The notes beneath the pieces are model-generated. The model was not told the DNA's origin. It saw nothing but the letters and a program-made list of their open reading frames with translations, and did no database searches. From Pseudonocardiales bacterium (GTDB taxonomy: Bacteria > Actinomycetota > Actinomycetes > Mycobacteriales > Jatrophihabitantaceae): a stretch of 5,854 nt of DNA. This document shows positions 1 to 4,461 of the stretch, in pieces; the first letter of the stretch is position 1; every line of letters starts with the position of its first letter. The position numbers were made by a program, and so were the translations under genes. Location of the stretch: NCBI GenBank assembly GCA_030840415.1, contig JAVEEO010000515.1, positions 1 through 5,854 of the forward strand. Direction: 5' to 3'.

Positions 1-740
1 GTGCGGTTTCCGGCGAAGCGCATGTGCAGGGTGGCCTGGGTGCCGTCGCCGTCGGTGATGCCCAGCAGGCCGTTGGCCCGCGCCGACAGCACCGAGATGT
101 TGAGCACCGCGCCGGTGACGCCGCCGGCCGGGACGCCGTAGCGCCCGGGCAGCGTGAGGGTGATCTTGCGACCCGGGAGCAGCGGGCTGGTGGCCCGGGT
201 GTCCAGGATCCGGGAATCCAGGGCGGCGAACGTGCCGGAGCCGGTGGGCGTACCGGCCAGGTAGTAGCCCAGCACCTCGACGATCAGGTGCACCGCCTGG
301 GCCGAGTTGTTGCGGATCGTCACGCCGCCGTCGGCGCCGAGTCGCACGGTGAGCTGCTGGCTGATGGTGCTGCCGCCGACCAGCGACATGCTCACGTGGC
401 CGTTCCAGACGGTGCCGCTGGGATACACCGACAGTGACCCGGTCGGGGCGTTGCCGGGCACCGTCACCTTGAGAACCGCCGGCGCCGTGGGGTCCTGCGA
501 CCCCGTCCCGACCGGGGCGGTCACGGTCTGTCTGGGCGCGACGGCCCCCAACCGGCCGCCGAGCCCGGTCCGGGTGTCGAGCACCCGGACCGGGTTGCCG
601 TCGACCGGAATGAAGCTGCCGGCGAACGGGTCGTCGGCCTGGGCGGCGGCCGGCGTGCCGGGAGCGGCCGAGACCGGTGGTGCGGCCAGCAACCCGGCCA
701 CCAGCGAACAGCCGGCGAGGACGGCAAGTATCCGGTGCAT
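1..740 (-). CDS. Secreted RVLDTR/GYF-repeat protein, paralog A (3' end outside window)
   Basis: This reading frame stays open from ATG at 740 to the left edge, giving 246 residues of an unfinished protein. Residues 1 to about 26 form a signal peptide: MHR, a hydrophobic stretch, then PPVSA followed by AP. Repeat 1 (about 40-161) carries RVLDTRTGLGG at 52-62, SLSVYPSG at 102-109 and VHLIVEVLGYY at 150-160. Repeat 2 starts at about 168 with SRILDTR and includes the TDGDGTQAT loop (229-237); the window ends inside it. It closely resembles the protein at 1090-2370 and is expected to have the same length and three repeats. A GGGAG ribosome site lies 6 bases before the ATG, and GGAGCGTGTC is shared with the twin gene. 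Such repeats recur in exported actinobacterial proteins, but I know of no established function. I infer an extracellular or cell-surface role, not an enzyme. The gene has its own candidate promoter at 796-823. Confidence 0.9.
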   Translation of the reverse strand, partial: MHRILAVLAGCSLVAGLLAAPPVSAAPGTPAAAQADDPFAGSFIPVDGNPVRVLDTRTGLGGRLGAVAPRQTVTAPVGTGSQDPTAPAVLKVTVPGNAPTGSLSVYPSGTVWNGHVSMSLVGGSTISQQLTVRLGADGGVTIRNNSAQAVHLIVEVLGYYLAGTPTGSGTFAALDSRILDTRATSPLLPGRKITLTLPGRYGVPAGGVTGAVLNISVLSARANGLLGITDGDGTQATLHMRFAGNR

Positions 741-766
741 GACACGCTCCCAGCTGGCGGCTCGAC

Positions 767-777
767 CCGGACGGCCG
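767..777 (-). promoter_or_regulatory. Leader element CGRCCRTCCGG, copy upstream of paralog A
   Basis: The minus strand reads CGGCCGTCCGG here, 26 bases before the ATG at 740 and 18 bases after the candidate -10 GTCTA. The identical 11-mer lies at the equivalent place before the twin gene (2401-2411), and 9-of-11 and 10-of-11 versions precede two other genes. It could be an operator or a leader RNA element. The function is inferred from position only. Confidence 0.45.
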
Positions 778-795
778 AGGGTGGCCTCACTCAGC

Positions 796-823
796 TAGAC
801 ACGCGACGCGGGCGTTCCATTGC
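796..823 (-). promoter_or_regulatory. Candidate ECF-type promoter of paralog A
   Basis: On the minus strand, GCAATG (818-823), 17 bases and GTCTA (796-800) lie 55 bases before the ATG. The same spacing with GCAACC is found before the other two paralogs. GTCTA sits within an 11-base block, GTGTCTAGCTG (792-802), that is identical at the twin gene (2426-2436). The -35 box here departs from the other two in its last two bases. AAC-like -35 and GTC-like -10 boxes are typical of ECF sigma factors; assignment to a specific sigma is not possible. Confidence 0.5.
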
Positions 824-846
824 TCGCTCCGCCGGACACGGGCCGC

Positions 847-1014
847 TCAGTGGGGCGAGCCGTAGCCGGGCGACTGCATCACCCAGTACTCGTCATTGGC
901 CGAGCCCGGCGTGCGAGGCCCGGCGGGCTTGACCCAGGGATGGCGGCGTTCGGCCGCTATCGCGTCCAGCGCGCGTTGCCGGCCGGAGCGCCGGCGCCAG
1001 AACCAGAGGCGCAT
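847..1014 (-). CDS. Small protein of 55 aa, unknown function
   Basis: A short open frame runs from ATG at 1014 to TGA at 847-849, in the gap between two secreted-repeat genes. The N-terminus is tryptophan- and arginine-rich (MRLWFWRRRSGRQR), followed by a short hydrophilic middle and a C-terminus containing DEYWVMQSPGYGSPH. It has no transmembrane helix, no signal peptide and no cysteine. Support for coding comes from a strong GGGAGGGG ribosome site 6 bases before the ATG, from G or C at the third position in about 48 of 54 sense codons after the start, and from an end just before the promoter of the next gene. It could be translated from its own promoter (1038-1066) or from read-through of the gene at 1090-2370, which stops 75 bases earlier. 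The basic, aromatic N-terminus suggests membrane-surface or nucleic-acid contact, but this is speculation. I do not recognise a family. Confidence 0.6.
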   Translation of the reverse strand: MRLWFWRRRSGRQRALDAIAAERRHPWVKPAGPRTPGSANDEYWVMQSPGYGSPH

Positions 1015-1020
1015 CGTCCA

Positions 1021-1028
1021 CCCCTCCC
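1021..1028 (-). promoter_or_regulatory. Strong ribosome binding site for the 55-aa gene
   Basis: The minus strand reads GGGAGGGG followed by TGGACG and then the ATG at 1014. This is the longest purine-rich Shine-Dalgarno-like run upstream of any gene in the window, and it is the main reason for choosing this start and for believing the small gene. Confidence 0.6.
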
Positions 1029-1037
1029 GTCCCGGTC

Positions 1038-1066
1038 AGTATGACGCGACCGGACGGTCGGGTCCA
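1038..1066 (-). promoter_or_regulatory. Candidate housekeeping-type promoter for the 55-aa gene
   Basis: On the minus strand, TGGACC (1061-1066), 17 bases and CATACT (1038-1043) each match 4 of 6 positions of the TTGACA / TATAAT consensus with optimal spacing. The end of CATACT is 23 bases before the ATG. Weak two-box matches are common, so this is only a candidate. The 11-base shared element at 1050-1060 lies in its spacer. Confidence 0.3.
1050..1060 (-). promoter_or_regulatory. Leader element CGRCCRTCCGG, copy upstream of the 55-aa gene
   Basis: The minus strand reads CGACCGTCCGG, 35 bases before the ATG at 1014. It fits the same 11-base consensus as the copies before the three secreted-protein genes. 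If the candidate promoter at 1038-1066 is real, the element falls between its boxes, where a bound regulator would block RNA polymerase. Confidence 0.35.
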
Positions 1067-1089
1067 CGGGTCGGGAATCGCCGGCCGGA

Positions 1090-2370
1090 TCAACAGTTCA
1101 CGCAGTGGGCGTAGTCGTAGTAGCCGGTCACCCAGCCGTGCAGGTAGGTCCACTGCGCGCCGGAGAGGTTGACCAGCTCGGATCCCCCGTCGATGCCCAG
1201 GTGGACGGTCAGCTCGGTGGGTTGGCGGGCCGATGTCGAGGACAGGGTCACCGTGGGTTTCCAGGGGGCTTCCGGGTCGTACAGCCCGAGCAGCGTCGGT
1301 TGGGCGGGCTGGTCGGGCGAGAGCACCACGTTGTAGGCGATCGTCCCGAAGTCGTAGGCCTGCGGGTACAGGGTGAGCGGCTGGTGCTGGTACAACCGGA
1401 GCTGCGTCGTGAAGCCGGACCCCACCCTGGCGAGGATCGGCTTCGGGCTGATCGCGGAGTAGCGGCCCCCGTACACGCCCGGGCCCGGGTATTGCGGGTC
1501 GCCGGTTCGCAGGAAGTAACCCATCAGGTCGATGACCAGATGCACGCTGGAGGCGCTCGACTGGCTGAAGGTCAGCCTGCCGTCGCTGCCTACCTTGACC
1601 ACCCGCTCGGTCTGCATCGGCAGCGAGGCGGTGCGGTTCCCGGCGAAGCGCATGTGCAGGGTGGCCTGGGTGCCGTCGCCGTCGGTGACGCCCAGCAGGC
1701 CGTTGGCCCGCGCCGACAGCACCGCGATGTTCAGTACCACGGAGTCGGCCCCGGCGGCCGGGATGCCACCGTGTCCGGGCAGCGCAAGGGTGATCTTGCG
1801 ACCCGGGGCCAGCGGGCTACCGGCTCGGGTGTCCAGGATCCGGGAGTTGAGGGCGGCGAAGGTGCCTAGTCCGGTAGGCATACCGGCGGAGTAGTGGCCC
1901 AGCACGTCGACGATCAGGTGCACGGACGTGGCTGAGTTGTTGCGGATGGTCACGCCGCCGTCGGTGCCGAGCCGGACGGTGAGCTGTTGGCTGATGGTGC
2001 TGCCGCCGACCAGCGACATGCTCACGTGACCGTTCCAGGTGGTGCCGCTGGGATATACCGACAGCGAGCCGGCCGGGGCGTTGCCGGGCACCGTCACCTT
2101 GATGACCGCCGCCGGCGTTCCCGCCGAGCTGATGTGGGCGGTGGCGGTGTGCCTGGGCGCGACGGCGCCGAGACGGCCGCCGAGTCCGGTCCGGGTGTCG
2201 AGCACCCGCACCGGATTTCCGTCGACCGGGAAGAAGCTGCCGGCATCCGGGTCGTCGAAGGTCTGGGCGGCGGCCGGCGCGGCCGGGGCGGCCGAGACCG
2301 GTGGTGCGGTCAGCAACCCGGCGATCAGGCAGCAGCCGGCGACGACGGCAGCGGCGGGAATGATGCGCAT
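1090..2370 (-). CDS. Secreted triple-repeat RVLDTR/GYF protein, paralog B
   Basis: This 426-aa exported protein has no recognised enzymatic motif. Residues 1 to about 27 are a signal peptide with likely cleavage after VSA (25-27). An Ala/Pro-rich linker follows, then three repeats. Repeat 1 (about 43-160) has RVLDTRTGLGG at 55-65 and ends VDVLGHY. Repeat 2 (about 169-286) has SRILDTR at 176-182 and TDGDGTQAT at 229-237, and ends IDLMGYF. Repeat 3 (about 302-418) has lost the LDTR motif but keeps PTELTVHLG (384-392) and ends WVTGYYDY. The tail ends HCVNC, with the only cysteines of the mature chain. Alternating hydrophobic residues suggest beta-sandwich domains. The start is supported by GGAG 8 bases upstream and by the signal peptide beginning there. 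Candidate promoter: 2430-2457. It is the near twin of the gene at 1-740 and a more distant paralog of 2548-3792. A surface or matrix-binding role is inference. Confidence 0.93.
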   Translation of the reverse strand: MRIIPAAAVVAGCCLIAGLLTAPPVSAAPAAPAAAQTFDDPDAGSFFPVDGNPVRVLDTRTGLGGRLGAVAPRHTATAHISSAGTPAAVIKVTVPGNAPAGSLSVYPSGTTWNGHVSMSLVGGSTISQQLTVRLGTDGGVTIRNNSATSVHLIVDVLGHYSAGMPTGLGTFAALNSRILDTRAGSPLAPGRKITLALPGHGGIPAAGADSVVLNIAVLSARANGLLGVTDGDGTQATLHMRFAGNRTASLPMQTERVVKVGSDGRLTFSQSSASSVHLVIDLMGYFLRTGDPQYPGPGVYGGRYSAISPKPILARVGSGFTTQLRLYQHQPLTLYPQAYDFGTIAYNVVLSPDQPAQPTLLGLYDPEAPWKPTVTLSSTSARQPTELTVHLGIDGGSELVNLSGAQWTYLHGWVTGYYDYAHCVNC

Positions 2371-2400
2371 CGGACACGCTCCACGATGTCGGGTCCCCAG

Positions 2401-2411
2401 CCGGACGGCCG
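2401..2411 (-). promoter_or_regulatory. Leader element CGRCCRTCCGG, copy upstream of paralog B
   Basis: The minus strand reads CGGCCGTCCGG, identical to 767-777. It lies 30 bases before the ATG at 2370 and 18 bases after the candidate -10 GTCTA. Confidence 0.45.
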
Positions 2412-2429
2412 TGGTCAGCCCTCACCAGC

Positions 2430-2457
2430 TAGACACCCGGGACGGGCCGAAGGTTGC
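2430..2457 (-). promoter_or_regulatory. Candidate ECF-type promoter of paralog B
   Basis: On the minus strand, GCAACC (2452-2457), 17 bases and GTCTA (2430-2434) lie 59 bases before the ATG. Both boxes and the spacing are identical to those before the gene at 2548-3792. The spacer sequences are unrelated, which argues for selection on the boxes rather than simple recent copying between these two genes. The predicted leader is about 50 bases. Confidence 0.55.
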
Positions 2458-2475
2458 GCCTGCCGCTGAGTCGCC

Positions 2476-2535
2476 ATTGTGCGGCCCGAAACGTTCCGGC
2501 CGGAGCCGGTGCAACAACGTTTCGGGCCGCACAAT
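2476..2535 (-). terminator. Long perfect inverted repeat, probable U-less terminator
   Basis: The left arm (2476-2495) and right arm (2516-2535) are perfect 20-base reverse complements, with ATTGTGCGGCC at the outer end and AACGTT at the inner end. The 20-base centre holds a second stem (2496-2500 with 2505-2509) closed by a 4-base loop, with a 6-base bulge on one side. It starts 12 bases after the stop of the gene at 2548-3792, as expected of a transcription terminator. No T-run follows it on the minus strand, which fits the U-less hairpin terminators described for actinobacteria. It ends 18 bases upstream of the -35 box of the next gene and so would insulate that promoter. Confidence 0.75.
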
Positions 2536-2547
2536 CGCCCTTGGGGG

Positions 2548-3792
2548 TCAGCCGAACAGGTGGTTGTAGTAGCCGGTGACGTAGATGTGCACCACCACCT
2601 CGGTGTTGGTCATGCTGTAGAGCACGATCGCGCCGGACGGCCCCTGCTTGACGGTGAGCTCGGTGGGCTGCAGCAGCGCCGAGGACGACACCTGCGGCGC
2701 CCGGTTCCAGCCGCTGTCGGCGTCCCTGGTGCTGATCGCCGACGGCTGCGCCGGACGATCGGTGGAGGTCACCAGGTTCACCGCGCTGACCTGGCCGGTC
2801 GGCACGCCGGTCACCCTCCCGCCGAAGCCCGCGATGCTCCAGATGTGGATGGGGTTGCCGGAGTTCAGCGCGTGCGGAACCTGCGGCACGTAACTGCCCT
2901 CGGTGGTGACCGCGCCGGGCAGGAAGTAGCCGAGGACGTCCACCACCACGTCGATGCCGGCCGCGCTGGTGTTGGTGAAGGTCAGGGTGCCGTTACTGCC
3001 GAGCTTGACTACCCGCTCGGTCTGCATGGTGTGCGGCGTCTCCCAGTCGCCGACGAAGCGTAGTGGCGTGGTGGCCCGGCTGCCGTCGCCGTCGGTGATC
3101 ACCAGTTGCCCGGTGGTGTGTGCCGAGAGCACCGCGACGTCGGCGACCACGGCGCTCGCACCGCCGGCCGGCACCCCGCCGTGCCCGGCCAGCGCCAGCG
3201 TGACCTTCTTGCCGGCGCCGACGCTCGCCTTCGGCGCACCGGTACCGGTGCGGGTGTCGAGCACCCGGGCGTTGGCTGCGGCGAACCGGCCCGGCAGCGC
3301 GGGCGTCCCAGCGACGTAGAAGCCCAGCACGTCGACCAGGACGTTCGTGGGCTTGGCGGCGTTGCTGCGGATCGTCACGCCGCCGCTGGGGCTCAGGGTG
3401 ACGGTCAACTGCTGCTGGATGTTGCCGCCGCCGGTCAGCGTCATGTTGACCCGGCCGTCCCAGCCGGTGTCGCTCGGGTACACCGACAGCGAGCCGGCCG
3501 GCGCGGGTGCGGGCACCGTGACGTCGACAACGGCCGCCGACACCTGGTTCGCCGGCACCGGGCGGGCACCGGACAGGTTGACGGTCACCGTGTGGCCGGG
3601 GGCCAGCAGGCCCTTGAAGCCACCGAGGCCGGAACGGGTGTCGAGCACCCGCTTGGTGGCGACCGGCTGGAAGCTGCCGGCCAGGTCCGGCGCCAGCGCC
3701 GGGGTGAGCGGCGCCGCCTGGGCCACCGGGGCCGCGACGCACAGGCCGGCGACCAGGAAAGAGCCGGCGAGAAGTCCGACGAGCTTGCGCAT
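2548..3792 (-). CDS. Secreted triple-repeat RVLDTR/GYF protein, paralog C
   Basis: This 414-aa exported protein of unknown function is the first of the three paralogs in transcription order. The signal peptide is MRK, a hydrophobic core, and likely cleavage after VAQA (about residue 26). Repeat 1 (about 39-160) has RVLDTRSGLGG at 48-58 and SLSVYPSD at 101-108, and ends VDVLGFY. Repeat 2 (about 168-290) has ARVLDTRTGTG at 175-185, TDGDGSRAT at 233-241 and MQTERVVKLG at 256-265, and ends VDVLGYF. Repeat 3 (about 299-409) lacks LDTR but has PTELTVKQG (376-384) and ends YVTGYYN. The mature chain has no cysteine, unlike the gene at 1090-2370, and the tail stops at NHLFG. AAGGAG 7 bases before the ATG and the signal peptide fix the start. 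A candidate promoter (3849-3876) and tandem repeats (3912-3975) lie upstream. I infer a cell-surface or extracellular binding protein; no catalytic residues are apparent. Confidence 0.93.
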   Translation of the reverse strand: MRKLVGLLAGSFLVAGLCVAAPVAQAAPLTPALAPDLAGSFQPVATKRVLDTRSGLGGFKGLLAPGHTVTVNLSGARPVPANQVSAAVVDVTVPAPAPAGSLSVYPSDTGWDGRVNMTLTGGGNIQQQLTVTLSPSGGVTIRSNAAKPTNVLVDVLGFYVAGTPALPGRFAAANARVLDTRTGTGAPKASVGAGKKVTLALAGHGGVPAGGASAVVADVAVLSAHTTGQLVITDGDGSRATTPLRFVGDWETPHTMQTERVVKLGSNGTLTFTNTSAAGIDVVVDVLGYFLPGAVTTEGSYVPQVPHALNSGNPIHIWSIAGFGGRVTGVPTGQVSAVNLVTSTDRPAQPSAISTRDADSGWNRAPQVSSSALLQPTELTVKQGPSGAIVLYSMTNTEVVVHIYVTGYYNHLFG

Positions 3793-3821
3793 GTATCCAC
3801 TCCTTGGAGGCGGGAGCGGAC

Positions 3822-3832
3822 CCGGATGGTCG
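3822..3832 (-). promoter_or_regulatory. Leader element CGRCCRTCCGG, copy upstream of paralog C
   Basis: The minus strand reads CGACCATCCGG, 29 bases before the ATG at 3792 and 16 bases after the candidate -10 GTCTA. It differs from the copies at 767-777 and 2401-2411 at two positions, both purine exchanges. The rest of this leader is clearly diverged from those of the twins. Confidence 0.4.
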
Positions 3833-3848
3833 GCTTTGCCGCGATTGA

Positions 3849-3876
3849 TAGACGCACGGCACTGCCGATCGGTTGC
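3849..3876 (-). promoter_or_regulatory. Candidate ECF-type promoter of paralog C
   Basis: On the minus strand, GCAACC (3871-3876), 17 bases and GTCTA (3849-3853) lie 56 bases before the ATG. The match to 2430-2457 is exact in both boxes and spacing. The 16-bp repeat array begins 35 bases further upstream, a normal place for an activator site. Confidence 0.55.
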
Positions 3877-3911
3877 ATTGCAGTCCGGTCACGGCCGGCT
3901 GCGCGGGGCCC

Positions 3912-3975
3912 AGCAGACCGGACGCTCAGCCAGCCGGACATCCAGCCGGCCGGACACCCCAGCCGGCGGACGCTC
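3912..3975. repeat. Four tandem 16-bp imperfect repeats
   Basis: The core GGAC occurs at 3920, 3936, 3952 and 3968, exactly 16 bases apart. The plus-strand consensus is about AGCCGGCCGGACRYYC. The units start at 3912, 3928, 3944 and 3960; the last has a one-base shift in its left half, and a poor fifth copy may run into the stress-protein stop codon. The array fills the gap between that stop (3985) and the promoter at 3849-3876. It could be a multi-copy protein-binding site for the gene at 2548-3792. Because units contain self-complementary CCGGCCGG and CCGGC/GCCGG pairs, it could instead help end transcription of the stress-protein operon. Confidence 0.8.
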
Positions 3976-3984
3976 AGCCGGTTG

Positions 3985-4437
3985 TCAGGCCGGCCGGTTC
4001 GGCGGCATCAGCACCACCGGGCACGGCGCGGAGAACACCACCTTCGGCGCGATCAGGCTCTTCCCCAGCGTGCTGGCATTACCCGAGCGCGGCGAGTCGA
4101 GCACCAGCAGTTGGGCACCGACTGCCGCCTCGAGCAGCACCGCGGCCGCCTTGCCGCGTCGCAGGCTGAAGGTGATCGGCGTGCCGGCCAGGTCGCCGCC
4201 GAACTGTGCTGCCAGCTCGGTGGCCAGCCGCTGCTCCTCCTCCGCGAAGGCCTCCTCGTGCGGCAGGATGGCCGGCGGTCGGCCGGCGGGGGCGGTCGGC
4301 GGCCGCGGCCCGCGCCAGGCGGTGACCGCCAGCACCGTGGTGTTGCGCATTCGGGCCTCGGCCACCGCCCAGCGCACCGCCTCCGGTGAACCGGTCCGGC
4401 GGCTGACGCCGACCACGATCGGGCTGGTGTGCTCCAT
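3985..4437 (-). CDS. Universal stress protein (UspA-type), single domain
   Basis: This 150-aa cytoplasmic protein has the usual length for a one-domain member of the family. The N-terminal strand and helix are clear: IVVGVSRRTGSPEAVRWAVAEARMRNTTVLAVTAW (7-41, written with its loop). A Pro-rich loop (44-59) and an acidic helix (60-78) follow. The C-terminal part contains LLVLDSPRSG (110-119), GKSLIAPKVV (125-134) and SAPCPVVLMPP (136-146), the last being the family's typical end. Family members bind ATP or other ligands and act in stress tolerance. The nucleotide site looks degenerate here: the Asp usually found after the first VGV is Ser12, and the first Gly of the GxxG loop is replaced in LDSPRSG. 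It lies 24 bases after the transporter stop, with a GAGGAG ribosome site in that gap 5 bases before the ATG, so the two are probably co-transcribed. It may sense stress without ATP. Confidence 0.9.
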   Translation of the reverse strand: MEHTSPIVVGVSRRTGSPEAVRWAVAEARMRNTTVLAVTAWRGPRPPTAPAGRPPAILPHEEAFAEEEQRLATELAAQFGGDLAGTPITFSLRRGKAAAVLLEAAVGAQLLVLDSPRSGNASTLGKSLIAPKVVFSAPCPVVLMPPNRPA

Positions 4438-4461
4438 CGTTGCTCCTCGGATCGGCTCGGA

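Noticed and set aside
803..818. GGAAC (minus strand, 813-817) as the -35 of the promoter of the gene at 1-740.
   Set aside because: It leaves only about 13 bases to GTCTA, too short for an ECF promoter. GCAATG, 5 bases further upstream, has the 17-base spacing shared with the other paralogs.
893..1153. Minus-strand frame of 86 codons overlapping the end of the 426-aa gene and the 55-aa gene.
   Set aside because: It starts inside the coding sequence of the upstream gene and lies in a different frame from the 55-aa frame, which has the better ribosome site and codon bias.
2329..2370. Lipobox-like VAGC (residues 10-13), and LAGC (8-11) in the gene at 1-740, suggesting lipoproteins.
   Set aside because: The Cys comes too early after a very short hydrophobic run, a full signal peptidase I site follows at about residue 27, and the third paralog has Ser at this place.
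3912..3975. The 16-bp repeats as a CRISPR array or replication iterons.
   Set aside because: The units are contiguous without spacers and too short for CRISPR, and no replication or cas gene is nearby.
3106..4389. Long open frame on the plus strand (427 codons) opposite the secreted protein and stress-protein genes.
   Set aside because: It crosses two minus-strand genes and their intergenic repeats, and its product is low-complexity Arg/Gly/His-rich with no recognisable domain. This is typical of antisense shadows in high-GC DNA.
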